Assembly: GCF_006335145.1 (NCBI RefSeq)
Contig: NZ_VDMN01000003.1
Location: 605,794 to 669,793 of the forward strand
Length of the DNA: 64,000 nt
From: Aliirhizobium smilacinae
Lineage (GTDB): Bacteria; Pseudomonadota; Alphaproteobacteria; Rhizobiales; Rhizobiaceae
Reading direction: 5' to 3'
Each line of letters opens with the position of its first letter. Position 1 is the stretch's first letter. The notes under the pieces are model-generated. The model was not told the DNA's origin, ran no database searches, and saw only the letters and a program-made list of their open reading frames with translations. This document shows positions 49,342 through 58,426 of this stretch, piece after piece. The position numbers and the translations under genes were made by a program.

Positions 49342-50159
49342 ACTCGATCACCAATTCGAACCACGCCGGGCATCTCGATGTCGCCGTAGACACCGAGATT
49401 GCGTCGGTTGTGGCGAAGAATGCCGCGGAGAACCTCGGGCCGTTCCTCAATGCCCGGTTGGGCGATCAGTGTCATGCCGCAGCGCTTTGTCTCTTCGATG
49501 ACACGTGAACAGACGCTGCCGATTTGTAGCTTATGTCCGAGCCATTTCTTCTCGGGGAAGGCTTCGCCGAAAGTCTCTATGAGGATGTTTGGACGGAACC
49601 GCCGGGGATCCACCGAGATTTCCCCCGTCATCTGTTCAAGTGTTCTGATCGAAGCAGTCGTGACAATATGGAGCGGGCTTGCAACATATCGCGGCGAAAC
49701 TTTTGGCTCTGATCCTGCAGAATGATCGCCGTAACGGCCGATGCCAACCTCGAAACCGAAATGCTCTGTCAGTCTCTCGGTGACACTGATGTCCGAGATG
49801 CTGATCCAATCCACTTCTGGGAAGCGGAGATCTACCTGTCCGCTGCTGCCGATGCGCGCCGAAAGAAAAAGAGCAGGACGCCAGCGGGTCTCTTTTTCTG
49901 GAGCCGCCACTTGGCCGCTATCTGCATCGAACAGACCGTAGAGACGATCACCCGTCACCCCGTATTGGTCAATTTCAGCAATCTCGAGGCGCTCGCCTCC
50001 GATCGAGCTGACGGGATAGCGCCAGAGTTCGGTGACCCTGCCGGCCGCCCCGTTGTCTTCAATTCCAGCGATCATGAAACTAGCCTGGTCTGTTGTGAAT
50101 GGAGCGCTGGCCTGAGGCGATCTGACAGTATTCCCTTTGAGCACATGCGTTTTCCACAT
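49326..50159 (-). CDS. MOSC-domain protein (YcbX/MOSC_N type)
   Basis: 277 aa from the ATG at 50159; an ATG at 50075 (residue 29) is also possible and would begin close to the conserved barrel. The MOSC_N beta-barrel (VTELWRYPVSSIGGERLEIAEI, GVTGDRLYGLFD) precedes the MOSC sulfur-carrier domain with FRPNILIETFG and the conserved Cys in ETKRCGMTLIAQPG. MOSC proteins move sulfur or reduce N-hydroxylated compounds together with molybdenum enzymes. The residues match the mARC/YcbX-like branch; the partner is not evident nearby. Confidence 0.85.
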   Translation of the reverse strand: MWKTHVLKGNTVRSPQASAPFTTDQASFMIAGIEDNGAAGRVTELWRYPVSSIGGERLEIAEIDQYGVTGDRLYGLFDADSGQVAAPEKETRWRPALFLSARIGSSGQVDLRFPEVDWISISDISVTERLTEHFGFEVGIGRYGDHSAGSEPKVSPRYVASPLHIVTTASIRTLEQMTGEISVDPRRFRPNILIETFGEAFPEKKWLGHKLQIGSVCSRVIEETKRCGMTLIAQPGIEERPEVLRGILRHNRRNLGVYGDIEMPGVVRIGDRVYFTS

Positions 50160-50174
50160 TTAGCGTTCGTGGTA

Positions 50175-50199
50175 GGAACCCTCTCGTCGAAAGAAGGTT
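50175..50199 (+). promoter_or_regulatory. EcfG-type promoter of the Nudix gene
   Basis: GGAAC (50175-50179), 17 bases, GTT (50197-50199), 52 bp before the ATG at 50251. Confidence 0.75.
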
Positions 50200-50250
50200 G
50201 CCTTACCTAGCGCCGCAAATTTGCGCGCTGGCTAAGGGAGAGAACACCCC

Positions 50251-50649
50251 ATGAAGACAATTGTCTGCGCCGCATTCGTCGAGGGTGAAAAGATCCTGCT
50301 CGTCAGGCGTGCGCCCCATCGAAAATGGTCGCCACACCTGTGGGATCTTGTCGGGGGCCATGTCGAACAAGGCGAGGAGTTCGATGTCGCACTCGTGCGC
50401 GAGTGTCAGGAAGAAGTCGGCTTGACGCCACTTGCCTTCAGCCTGGAGGCAACAATTTTCGAAGATTCAGACGACCAACGGAAGCGGCCATTTTACATCT
50501 ACGCGATACACAAATGGGAAGGGCAAATGGCTCAACTTCTGGGAACCGAGCATTCCGAACTGGGCTGGTTCACTGTCCAAGACATCGGCGATATCGATCT
50601 CGCGCTGCCAGGATATCGCGTCGTTATTGCGGAGATCCTCGCATCGTGA
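50251..50649 (+). CDS. Nudix hydrolase
   Basis: A 132-aa enzyme of the MutT type. The Nudix box is complete: GGHVEQGE, seven residues, then RECQEEVGL (about residues 36-58), including the metal-binding Glu pair. It should cleave a nucleoside diphosphate linked to another moiety; under stress regulation this could be an oxidised nucleotide. AGGGAGAG precedes the ATG. It has its own EcfG-type promoter. Confidence 0.92.
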   Translation: MKTIVCAAFVEGEKILLVRRAPHRKWSPHLWDLVGGHVEQGEEFDVALVRECQEEVGLTPLAFSLEATIFEDSDDQRKRPFYIYAIHKWEGQMAQLLGTEHSELGWFTVQDIGDIDLALPGYRVVIAEILAS

Positions 50650-50706
50650 CTTCATCGCTAAGGGAAACTTTGCAGACTTGGAAGCTCGGCGGATGTCCGA
50701 GCACAA

Positions 50707-50731
50707 GGAACTGATTGTCTGTGCCAGGGTT
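50707..50731 (+). promoter_or_regulatory. EcfG-type promoter of the host-attachment-family gene
   Basis: GGAAC (50707-50711), 17 bases, GTT (50729-50731), 72 bp before the ATG at 50803. Confidence 0.75.
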
Positions 50732-50802
50732 ACTGTAGCCCTGAAACAAGCACTGCTTCATCCAAAAGGTTGAAACTATGCTGCCGAAGATGGAGATCCC
50801 CC

Positions 50803-51207
50803 ATGCAGCTTCCCCAACACACAGTAATTGCGGTCGCCGATGGCGAAAAACTTGCACTCTTTGAGAACGAGGGCGATGCGGCCAACGTCAAGCTCAAGGC
50901 CATGCCGTCAGCAGAGGTGGACAGCTCGAAAATCGCATCCGGCGCTCGCCACCCGAGCAGCGCGGCAAACCCTGACGATAGCCAGCAGGACGAGGATGGG
51001 TTCAGCAATGGCGTCGCGGGCCTGCTAAACGCCCAAGTGCTCGACGGCAAAATCAAGAGCCTTGTCATCGTCGCAGCTCCACGCACGCTCGGCGAGATGC
51101 GCAAAAGCTACCACAAGTCTCTTTCGGATGTGCTCATTGGCGAACTCGATAAGGACCTTACGGGGCATACGATACCCGAGATCGAGAAAGCCCTCGCCGC
51201 GGCTTAG
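50803..51207 (+). CDS. Host-attachment-protein family (baeRF-like) protein
   Basis: A 134-aa protein. HTVIAVADGEKLALFENEG at the N-terminus and LVIVAAPRTLGEMRKSYHKSLSDVLIGELDKDLTG in the second half match the family named for an Agrobacterium protein required for attachment to host cells. The fold resembles archaeal release factor 1-like domains; the biochemical role is uncertain. GGAGA lies upstream of the chosen ATG. A strong terminator follows, so the gene is monocistronic. Confidence 0.85.
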   Translation: MQLPQHTVIAVADGEKLALFENEGDAANVKLKAMPSAEVDSSKIASGARHPSSAANPDDSQQDEDGFSNGVAGLLNAQVLDGKIKSLVIVAAPRTLGEMRKSYHKSLSDVLIGELDKDLTGHTIPEIEKALAAA

Positions 51208-51226
51208 GTCGATGGCATGTCAAAAC

Positions 51227-51258
51227 AAAGCGGCCGGTCAGCAATGACCGGCCGCTTT
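51227..51258. terminator. Strong bidirectional terminator
   Basis: A 14-bp perfect stem (AAAGCGGCCGGTCA at 51227-51240 with 51245-51258) around GCAA. It separates the attachment-family gene from the convergent small acidic protein gene and has T-rich DNA on both outgoing sides. Confidence 0.85.
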
Positions 51259-51328
51259 GGCGTTTCGGACCCATGGTGCGTGACAACCCGGCGGTCACGT
51301 GAAGGAGCAAGCCGATTTTTTAACACGG

Positions 51329-51640
51329 CTACCGCTCGGGCGAGGGCTCGGCTGCCTCGGATCCTGGTGAGGATTCCTTAGTCAACGGCTTGGCCTGGCC
51401 GCTTTCGGCTATCGGCTTGCCAGCTTTGTCTTTCGGGGCGAGGTCCCGTTCCACGGTCTCCAGAGAACCCTCGGCCGGGTCCTGCTCTGGGTGATAGTCG
51501 GAACCAGCTGAGGCTTTATCACCCATCGCTCTTTCGATGCCTCGTTCTGCCTGCTTCTCAAGTACCTCACGCGCGCGGTCGGCTGTCTCGGAATCTGTCC
51601 TTGAGGCATCAGTTCCAAGATCTTTTTGGTCGCCAGTCAT
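51329..51640 (-). CDS. Small hydrophilic hypothetical protein
   Basis: 103 aa starting MTGDQKDLGTDASRTDSE at 51640, with GGAG nine bases upstream; the frame extending further lacks a ribosome site. The sequence is highly charged and low in hydrophobic residues (KQAERGIERAMGDKASAGSDYHPEQD), suggesting a disordered, hydrophilin-like stress protein. No family was recognised. It shares the stress-island context. Confidence 0.65.
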   Translation of the reverse strand: MTGDQKDLGTDASRTDSETADRAREVLEKQAERGIERAMGDKASAGSDYHPEQDPAEGSLETVERDLAPKDKAGKPIAESGQAKPLTKESSPGSEAAEPSPER

Positions 51641-51704
51641 AATCGTTCTCCTCGGTTTTGAATTAACGGTTGCTGATGGAAGGAAGATGAAGGATGACCT
51701 CGCG

Positions 51705-52109
51705 CTAGGTTTTTTCATCCAATGGCTCAACCTGGGCCTGCCAAAACGCCGCTGCTTCCTCAGGCTCGTCCTCCCAGGTCAGGGAGGTAACGATGTTGTC
51801 GTCGACCTTCGCAAGACGCCGTCCGCCCAGGCGCATGTATTCCATCGCCGTTTTGTGCGAGGACGTTTCCGCCACCTTTTCGCTGAGCTGATGCTCGACT
51901 TCATCACGGGATTGACCAAGAACTTGCAGGAGCGCTGCGTGCTCCGGTTTCCCTGCTTTTTCCCTCAGGAAATCTGCGAGTGGCGTTCTAGTCTCATGCC
52001 CTCCGGACGATTCGTTCCCCACATGGAGGACAACTGCCTCGCCGCCACTCATGTCCAAGAACCAACGATCGCCGTTGGTGCTCACCGAAAATTCTTCGAT
52101 TTCGCTCAC
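51705..52109 (-). CDS. Hypothetical protein
   Basis: 134 aa, starting at GTG (52109) with AAGGAAAA about eight bases upstream. MSEIEEFSVSTNGDRWFLD and SSGGHETRTPLADFLREK are visible, but no domain was recognised; no signal peptide or membrane segment. It precedes the small hydrophilic protein gene by 64 bp on the same strand and may be co-transcribed. Confidence 0.65.
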   Translation of the reverse strand: MSEIEEFSVSTNGDRWFLDMSGGEAVVLHVGNESSGGHETRTPLADFLREKAGKPEHAALLQVLGQSRDEVEHQLSEKVAETSSHKTAMEYMRLGGRRLAKVDDNIVTSLTWEDEPEEAAAFWQAQVEPLDEKT

Positions 52110-52237
52110 GGGGTATTTTCCTTTTTGCTGCAGCTGGCAGAACCGGTGTCGTCCCTAACTGCTCAAATGCGATAAGGTTTGCGGAGGCGTCGATTAAAGT
52201 GGTCGAATAGCCACCTGGCTGTTCGAAGGTCTCCAGA

Positions 52238-52522
52238 TCACTCGTTGTCTGAACGTCTTGCGTCGGCATCGGCACATGCGGCGATGAATTGCGGCCGAGA
52301 AATCTCCGGGTGAACCCGATTTGTGAGAGGGTTTTGACGTAGATCGACCGCGCGCCAGTATATCGGACCAGACCTATGGGTTAGGCTCTTCATGTGTCGC
52401 AGCGCGTCTGCGGGTCTGGAAATTGCTTTGGTTAGAAGCGGCCCATCTCCCACGTAGACCGGTGACTGCCAACGGGCAGTGAACTCTCCGACGAGCTCCA
52501 GATTCGTGACCGGCTCTCTCAT
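52238..52522 (-). CDS. DUF982 family protein
   Basis: About 94 aa from the ATG at 52522. SPVYVGDGPLLTKAISRPADALRHM, then a W/R-x-GP block (RSGPIYWRAVD) and a C-terminal FIAACADADARR helix follow the DUF982 pattern, a small domain abundant in rhizobia with no known role. The frame is open to an ATG at 52654, but that longer form would overlap the promoter of the divergent TIGR02587 gene, so the shorter start is preferred. Confidence 0.7.
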   Translation of the reverse strand: MREPVTNLELVGEFTARWQSPVYVGDGPLLTKAISRPADALRHMKSLTHRSGPIYWRAVDLRQNPLTNRVHPEISRPQFIAACADADARRSDNE

Positions 52523-52647
52523 CACACCAAGCGCACCTTGAACGTCGCTGCGCAGCGCTCCAATATCGCTCGTTATGAACAGCACGGCGACATCGGCCTC
52601 AGCAATCGCCCGGTTTGCGAGTGGCACAGGCAAGGATTTTGCGGATC

Positions 52648-52673
52648 GGAACATTCATCACGAATGTGTGCTT
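52648..52673 (+). promoter_or_regulatory. Relaxed EcfG-type promoter of the TIGR02587/TIGR02588 pair
   Basis: GGAAC (52648-52652), 19 bases, TT (52672-52673), 79 bp before the GTG at 52752. The spacing is allowed by the RpoE2 consensus but the third box base is C rather than G. Confidence 0.45.
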
Positions 52674-52751
52674 CAAATGCGGGAGGAACGTTTGCTCAGG
52701 GTCAATCGTTGGGGCGGACCGGTGATGGCAACCGCGTGCTTGGAGGGATAG

Positions 52752-53633
52752 GTGGAAAGCCGGATTGGAAGGGAGGCACCCGAAGGCTCTCGAAAATTTC
52801 TGGTCGGAATTGGCCGTGGGGCAGCTGGTGCCCTGCTTTTTGGCCTTCCAATGCTCATGACGATGGAGCTGTGGCAGCTCGGTTTTTATATGGAGCGCTC
52901 CCGGCTCCTCCTGCTCGTTCTCGTCAATATCCCACTTTTGATCGCGCTTGCGCATCGTGTCGGATTCGAAAAGACCTACACGCTTGCGCAGGCCTGCCGA
53001 GACGCCGCAATCGCCTATGGTCTTGGGATTGTGATGAGTGCGCTCATTCTCGTCCTCCTTGGTGACATCAAAACGTCCATGCCGATGTCAGAGATTATCG
53101 GTAAGATCTCCATTCAGGCTGTGGCGGCGAGCATCGGCGCTCTTCTTGGACGGTCACAACTCGCAGACCACACAGGTTCAGGTGGAGATCAGGATGATGA
53201 TGGCGGAAAGGGTGAGGACGCCGTTCGCGATAGGATGTCGGGCAACTATGGTCACGAACTTTTCCTAATGGCTGTCGGTGCGCTTTTCCTCAACCTCAAC
53301 ATCGCTCCAACCGAAGAGATCATTCTAATATCCTACAAAATGACTGCCTGGCACGCGCTTTTTGCGATCGTGGCGTCAATCGCGATTATGCATGCATTTG
53401 TATACGCGGTAGCCTTCAAAGGGACCCACCAGATGTCGGCGGCCGCTCCTAGGTGGCATGTCCTCGTTCGATTTACCTTACCCGGTTATGTCGTCGCCAT
53501 GGCGGTCAGTTTTTTCGTTCTGTGGCTATTCGGCCGCCTCGACGGCAAAGCTGTCAGCCAGATGGTGATGTCCTCCATCGTTTTGAGTTTTCCTGGAGCA
53601 ATAGGGGCCGCGGCAGCGCGGCTCATACTTTAA
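52752..53633 (+). CDS. TIGR02587-family integral membrane protein
   Basis: 293 aa from a GTG preceded by GGAGGG. Six to seven hydrophobic segments are visible, with a polar Asp/Gly-rich loop in the middle (GGDQDDDGGKGED, about residues 145-157). Motifs GRGAAGALLFGLPMLMTMELW near the start and FLNLNIAPTEEIILISYKM match the TIGR02587 family, which is always found near TIGR02588. Function unknown. The next gene follows after ten bases, so the two form a unit. Confidence 0.85.
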   Translation: MESRIGREAPEGSRKFLVGIGRGAAGALLFGLPMLMTMELWQLGFYMERSRLLLLVLVNIPLLIALAHRVGFEKTYTLAQACRDAAIAYGLGIVMSALILVLLGDIKTSMPMSEIIGKISIQAVAASIGALLGRSQLADHTGSGGDQDDDGGKGEDAVRDRMSGNYGHELFLMAVGALFLNLNIAPTEEIILISYKMTAWHALFAIVASIAIMHAFVYAVAFKGTHQMSAAAPRWHVLVRFTLPGYVVAMAVSFFVLWLFGRLDGKAVSQMVMSSIVLSFPGAIGAAAARLIL

Positions 53634-53643
53634 AGGAAGCATT

Positions 53644-54045
53644 ATGCCATCGCCCTCAAGCATTGAAGACCGGGAAGCGCATTGGGTCGAATGGGCGACA
53701 GGCTGCGTTTCAGCCCTACTCGTGCTTTCGATGATCGGGTTCATTTTCTTCGAAGCGGTCACGGACGGCCACAAACCGCCTGACCTTGGCATTGTTATCA
53801 CGAGCAGGAATCCGGTTGCAGGTGGTTATCGGGTGACGTTTGACATTGCAAACAGATCGACTGCGACGGCCGCTGGCGTGGTGGTTCGGGGCGAGATCCT
53901 CAACGGCGGGAATCCATTGGAAACCACGGATGTCACCTTCGATTATGTTCCCGCGGAATCCAAATCCACCGGAGTAATTCTTTTTTCGCAGGATCCCGGT
54001 GACCGCGGCATACGGATTCGCGCCACCGCTTACACCGATCCTTAG
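53644..54045 (+). CDS. TIGR02588-family membrane-anchored protein
   Basis: 133 aa. EDREAHWVEWATGCVSALLVLSMIGFIFFEA gives one N-terminal membrane helix (about 19-40). The rest is a periplasmic beta-sandwich-like domain (YRVTFDIANRSTATAAGVVVRGE, VTFDYVPAESKSTGVILFS). This is the partner of the TIGR02587 protein. The composition of the outer domain suggests a fibronectin-like or CARDB-like fold, an inference only. AAGGAAG precedes the start. Confidence 0.85.
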   Translation: MPSPSSIEDREAHWVEWATGCVSALLVLSMIGFIFFEAVTDGHKPPDLGIVITSRNPVAGGYRVTFDIANRSTATAAGVVVRGEILNGGNPLETTDVTFDYVPAESKSTGVILFSQDPGDRGIRIRATAYTDP

Positions 54046-54108
54046 ACTTTCCGAGGCTTCGATGATCGATGTATCTCACACCTATCACTACATGGAGTCG
54101 GCCTGAAG

Positions 54109-54134
54109 GGAACTTTTCGCCTAATATTGCGCTT
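54109..54134 (+). promoter_or_regulatory. Relaxed EcfG-type promoter of the TreS-like gene
   Basis: GGAAC (54109-54113), 19 bases, TT (54133-54134), 33 bp before the TTG at 54168. Confidence 0.45.
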
Positions 54135-54167
54135 TGTCCTCCTCGCAGACAGTGAGCGGAGGCCATC

Positions 54168-55829
54168 TTGATCAACGACCTGTGGTATAAGAATGCCGTC
54201 GTCTATTGCCTATCCGTCGAGACCTTCATGGATTCGAACGGTGACGGCGTCGGAGATTTCCAAGGATTGCAACGTCGTCTCGACTATCTGGCGGGGCTTG
54301 GTGTCAACGCAATATGGCTGATGCCGTTTCAGACCTCGCCTGGCCGCGACGACGGCTATGATGTCTGCGACTACTATAACGTCGACCCCCGCTACGGGAC
54401 GCTCGGCGATTTCGTCGAATTCACCCATGGCGCCAAACAGCGCGGCATCCGTGTCCTCATAGACCTGGTGGTCAACCATACGTCCGACCAGCATCCTTGG
54501 TTCCAGCAGGCTCGCTCAGATAGAAAATCCCAATACCGCGACTGGTATGTCTGGTCGAAGAAAAAGCCTGCGAACGCGGACGAGGGGATGGTCTTTCCTG
54601 GGGTCCAAAAGACGACCTGGACGCGAGACAAGTCGTCGGGAGACTATTACTTCCATCGCTTCTATGACTTCCAGCCAGACCTGAATACGGCCAACCCTCA
54701 TGTCCAGGCGGAAATCTTGAAAATCATGGGCTTCTGGCTGCAGCTCGGCGTGTCTGGTTTCCGAATGGATGCGGTACCTTTCGTGATCGCCGAAAAGGGC
54801 GCTGATGTGAAGGTGCCAAAGCAACAGTTCGACATGCTCCGCATGTTCCGCGAGTTCCTCCAATGGCGGCAGGGTGACAGTATCATCCTGGCGGAGGCGA
54901 ATGTCGTACCAAAAGAGAACCTGCAATATTTCGGTGACGATGGCGATCGCATGCAGATGATGTTCAACTTCCATGTCAATCAGGCATTGTTCTATGCGCT
55001 CGCGAGCGCTGATACGCGCCCGCTTGCCAAGGCAATGTATGATACGCAGGAGCGACCGCATACCGGGCAATGGGGGATTTTCCTGCGCAATCACGACGAG
55101 CTCGACCTTGGCCGGCTGAATGACAAGCAGCGCCAGCAGGTGTTTTCCGCCCTCGGTCCGGATAAGGATATGCAACTCTACAATCGCGGAATCCGGCGTC
55201 GCTTGGCGCCCATGCTTGGAGGGGACGAACGACGGATGAAGCTTGCCTACAGCCTCATGTATTCGCTGCCAGGCACACCCGTCCTGCGGTACGGGGACGA
55301 GATCGGGATGGGTGATGATCTTTCATTGCCGGAACGCAATTGCGCGCGCACACCGATGCAGTGGTCTGACGAACCTCAAGGAGGGTTCACCAAGGGCGAA
55401 AAACCTGTCCTTCCGGTCATCAAGGAAGGTCCCTACGGTTTCGAGCACCTCAATGTCGCCTTCCAGCGTCGCGATCCTCAATCGATGCTGAACTGGACCG
55501 AGCGGATGATCCGCATGCGCAAGGAGGCACCGGAAATCGGCTGGGGAACCTTCGAGTTGCTGGATTGCGGCGACGCCGGAGTCTTGGCGATGCGATATGA
55601 TTGGCGGAACAATGCTGTCATCATCATCCATAACTTTCATGACAAGCCGGTCGAGATCACCTTCGACACCGGCATTGGTGCCGACGGCAATATCCTGATC
55701 GATATCTCTGACGGAAGCGACAGCCGTGCGGAAGACGATGGCAACCATCACATGGTGATAGAGCCCTACGGCTATCGTTGGTATCGCGCCGGCGGCTTGG
55801 ACTATTTACTGAAGCGCAGCGACGTCTAG
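54168..55829 (+). CDS. Trehalose-synthase-like GH13 enzyme
   Basis: 553 aa from TTG (54168) with GCGGAGG upstream. GH13 motifs in order: VVNHTSDQHPWF (region I), VSGFRMDAVPF with nucleophile Asp (region II), ILAEANVV with acid/base Glu (region III), LRNHDELD (region IV). The DAVPF and AEAN signatures, plus ERNCARTPMQWSDEPQGGF, point to the TreS subgroup, which isomerises maltose to trehalose, rather than to alpha-amylase. There is no maltokinase fusion. Trehalose is a rhizobial stress protectant, consistent with the promoter. Confidence 0.85.
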   Translation: MINDLWYKNAVVYCLSVETFMDSNGDGVGDFQGLQRRLDYLAGLGVNAIWLMPFQTSPGRDDGYDVCDYYNVDPRYGTLGDFVEFTHGAKQRGIRVLIDLVVNHTSDQHPWFQQARSDRKSQYRDWYVWSKKKPANADEGMVFPGVQKTTWTRDKSSGDYYFHRFYDFQPDLNTANPHVQAEILKIMGFWLQLGVSGFRMDAVPFVIAEKGADVKVPKQQFDMLRMFREFLQWRQGDSIILAEANVVPKENLQYFGDDGDRMQMMFNFHVNQALFYALASADTRPLAKAMYDTQERPHTGQWGIFLRNHDELDLGRLNDKQRQQVFSALGPDKDMQLYNRGIRRRLAPMLGGDERRMKLAYSLMYSLPGTPVLRYGDEIGMGDDLSLPERNCARTPMQWSDEPQGGFTKGEKPVLPVIKEGPYGFEHLNVAFQRRDPQSMLNWTERMIRMRKEAPEIGWGTFELLDCGDAGVLAMRYDWRNNAVIIIHNFHDKPVEITFDTGIGADGNILIDISDGSDSRAEDDGNHHMVIEPYGYRWYRAGGLDYLLKRSDV

Positions 55830-55856
55830 GTCGACGCTATTGCTGTTTTGAGCAAG

Positions 55857-57560
55857 CTATTTGAGGGCGGACATGTTGCTCAGTATAGCAAACGCTTCGA
55901 ATGGCTTCAGTGTGATGGTCGCCGAGACTTCATTCATAGCCCCGTAATTGGAGACGAGGCAGACGCCCTTGCCGACCAATTCAGAAGGCATGCTGATGAT
56001 CAGTTCGTCCGACTTGAAACTGGCGACGACTGTGAGGCGATCAGTACCGAGCGTGCGTGTGTAGACATACACATACGGGTGCTGATCGAGCCATGATTGA
56101 TAGTCGCCATAGATGATTACGGGATGGGATTTGCGCAGGCCAATCAGCGATCGATAGTGATGCCATATGGACGCATCTTCAGCTATTGCCGCTTCGGCAT
56201 TGATAGCCAGATAGTTTGGATTGACTTCAATCCAGGGCGTGCCGGTCGAAAATCCCGCATTCGGCGACCTCGCCCATTGCATCGGAGTGCGGGCGTTGTC
56301 ACGACCGCTCTCATTCGCCCCGCGAATGAATTCCTCTGGCGATAGTCCGGCCTCGAGATGCAGACGATGCATGTTGAGCGTCTCAACATCTCTGTACTGC
56401 TCGATCGAGGTGAACGGCATGTTTGTCATGCCGATCTCTTCCCCTTGAAAAATGTAGGGCGTCCCTTTTAGCATATGCAGGACGATCGCCAGCATCTTCG
56501 CAGACTCGACGCGATAACCCTCGGAATTGCCATAACGGGAGACGGCGCGTGGAAGATCATGATTGCCCCAAAACAGCGAGTTCCAGCCATCATGGGCCAA
56601 GGCAAGCTGCCATTTTCCAAAGATGCTTTTTAGCTGGACCAGATCGAACGGCTTCGGCCGCCATTTCCCGTAGGTCTCGTCCCATTGTCTGATGACGTGC
56701 TCGAATTGGAAGACCATCGACAATTCGTGGCGAGCTTTGCCAGAATAAACCAGCGCGGATGCAGGCGTCGCACTCCATGCCTCTCCGACCGTGACGACGT
56801 CGTGTCTGCCGAATGTCGCCTTGTTCATCTCTTGGATGAAATCGTGCAAATGCGGGCCGTCGGTTATAATGTCTTTCTCGACCTGCTTGCCGATATGATC
56901 GATTACATCCATCCGGAAACCGACGATACCGCGCGCCAGCCACCAGTTCATCATCTCGTAGATCTCGCTTCGCACCGCAGGGTTTTCCCAGTTGAGATCT
57001 GGCTGCCGCGTGGAGAAAAGATGCAGGTAATATTGGTTGGTTTCCTCATTTAGGGTCCACGCGGACCCTCCGAAGGAGGACTGCATGGCGTTTGGAGGGC
57101 CGCCGTCAGGCGCGGGCTCCCGCCATATGTAGAAATCCCGCCGTCTGTTCTTTCGATTTCTACGGGATTCAACGAACCATGGATGCGCGTCGGAAGTGTG
57201 GTTAACGACAAGGTCAAGCATGATGCCGATACCTTTGTCAGCGGCTTCGGCAACGAGCTGATCGAAGTCGTCGAGAGTTCCAAACTCCGGCGCGATATCC
57301 TGATAGTCGGATATGTCGTAACCATTGTCGTCCATCGGTGATCGATAGATCGGCGATAGCCAGATTACGTCGACGCCAAGCTGTTTCAGGTAATCGAGTT
57401 TGGAAATGATCCCTTGGAGGTCGCCTATCCCATCTCCGTTCGAATCCAGGAAGCTGCGCGGATAAATTTGATAGACAACTGCCGAGTGCCACCATCTGAT
57501 GGACGACGAAGCTCGAGAGTCCGTTGGATCTAAAGGCACAAAGTTTCCGGGCTTATTCAT
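55857..57560 (-). CDS. GH13 alpha-glucosidase (oligo-1,6-glucosidase type)
   Basis: 567 aa. The start MNKPGNFVPLDPTDS (57560) has AGGA at good spacing. Region I DLVVNHTSDAHPWFVESR, region II VGFRMDVIDHIGK (nucleophile Asp), region III VTVGEAW (acid/base Glu) and region IV FWGNHDLPR are all present. QPDLNWENPAVR and QGEEIGMTNMPF are typical of the GH13 oligo-1,6-glucosidase/alpha-glucosidase group. It is convergent with the TreS-like gene with a 27-bp gap. Together they would process maltose-type sugars and trehalose. Confidence 0.92.
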   Translation of the reverse strand: MNKPGNFVPLDPTDSRASSSIRWWHSAVVYQIYPRSFLDSNGDGIGDLQGIISKLDYLKQLGVDVIWLSPIYRSPMDDNGYDISDYQDIAPEFGTLDDFDQLVAEAADKGIGIMLDLVVNHTSDAHPWFVESRRNRKNRRRDFYIWREPAPDGGPPNAMQSSFGGSAWTLNEETNQYYLHLFSTRQPDLNWENPAVRSEIYEMMNWWLARGIVGFRMDVIDHIGKQVEKDIITDGPHLHDFIQEMNKATFGRHDVVTVGEAWSATPASALVYSGKARHELSMVFQFEHVIRQWDETYGKWRPKPFDLVQLKSIFGKWQLALAHDGWNSLFWGNHDLPRAVSRYGNSEGYRVESAKMLAIVLHMLKGTPYIFQGEEIGMTNMPFTSIEQYRDVETLNMHRLHLEAGLSPEEFIRGANESGRDNARTPMQWARSPNAGFSTGTPWIEVNPNYLAINAEAAIAEDASIWHHYRSLIGLRKSHPVIIYGDYQSWLDQHPYVYVYTRTLGTDRLTVVASFKSDELIISMPSELVGKGVCLVSNYGAMNEVSATITLKPFEAFAILSNMSALK

Positions 57561-57638
57561 CGGACATTCCTGCCTAGCTTCGATCACGGCTCGACGCCGA
57601 ATTGCCAAATGTGTTGAGACGCCAGGAGAGATCGACCC

Positions 57639-57959
57639 TCACGGTGTGCTGACATTGCCGGAGGGGACATTGGTTTGAGATGCACCGCCCGTTCCACCCT
57701 CGGCGTGCGGCGTCCGATCGACGGCTCTGGTGCCTGTTGTTGGGTCACTTGTGCTCGAGGCAGATTGCGGGCTGTTGCCGCCTGCAGGTGGCGTTGCGGT
57801 TTGTTCAGCAGGGGCGTCGGTTGCTTCTCCCCAAAATTCCGCTCCGGCCCATGCTACAGCCGAAAGGCACAGGCCTGCGCAGAGTACGATCAGGACAGGT
57901 TTTCCCGTCTGGCCCTGGCGCGCTTTCGTCGCACTTTTTACTATGTTGCGATTGCTCAT
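57639..57959 (-). CDS. Small membrane-anchored hypothetical protein
   Basis: 106 aa. The start MSNRNIVKSATKARQ (57959) follows GGGAGGAAA. One hydrophobic segment (PVLIVLCAGLCLSAVAWAGA, about 19-38) is followed by a Pro/Thr/Ser/Gly-rich tail (EQTATPPAGGNSPQSASST) predicted to lie outside the membrane. No family was recognised. It has an exact EcfG-type promoter 28 bp upstream and precedes the alpha-glucosidase gene by 78 bp, so both may be transcribed together. Confidence 0.7.
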   Translation of the reverse strand: MSNRNIVKSATKARQGQTGKPVLIVLCAGLCLSAVAWAGAEFWGEATDAPAEQTATPPAGGNSPQSASSTSDPTTGTRAVDRTPHAEGGTGGASQTNVPSGNVSTP

Positions 57960-57986
57960 GATCTTTCCTCCCACGATGCAAAAGGA

Positions 57987-58011
57987 AACCTCGAGAATAA
58001 AAGATTGTTCC
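57987..58011 (-). promoter_or_regulatory. EcfG-type promoter of the small membrane protein and alpha-glucosidase unit
   Basis: Minus strand GGAAC (58011-58007), 17 bases, GTT (57989-57987), directly before the ribosome site of the gene at 57959. Confidence 0.75.
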
Positions 58012-58426
58012 GCCTGCGCGACCCGCATTGTGCAGCGTCCCTCGTATGACTGATTTCAACCGTTCAAACCGCCCGATTAGGCAGCAGCGGCTTTCTCCAT
58101 CTTCAGAACCTTGCAGGAATTCGGCAGGTCGGGCGAAAACCAAAGGGTGATTTGGAAAATGTACGACGAAAACGAGGAAAGCTTAAATTAGGCTCAGGCC
58201 GACCCATGCATACCTCGCAGGTGCAGAGCGCAGGATCACAGCGATCGACATTCGCGACTTGCCATTCCGACCATCGAAACTTGCTGTTTTAGCGCTAAGG
58301 CGATGGTGGAATATAAGAATGGCGACGCTGCAAAAAAAACAGCTCCTGATAGCTGGTTGTGGCACTGTGGCGGCATAAATATACTTTTTTGGCAATAATT
58401 ACACGTAGGGAGAGTAAATCCGTCCG
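58012..58426. other. Spacer between two divergent EcfG-type promoters
   Basis: About 415 bp without a credible gene. It includes an A run (about 58331-58338) and an AT-rich segment at 58380-58410. Nothing else was recognised. Confidence 0.45.
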
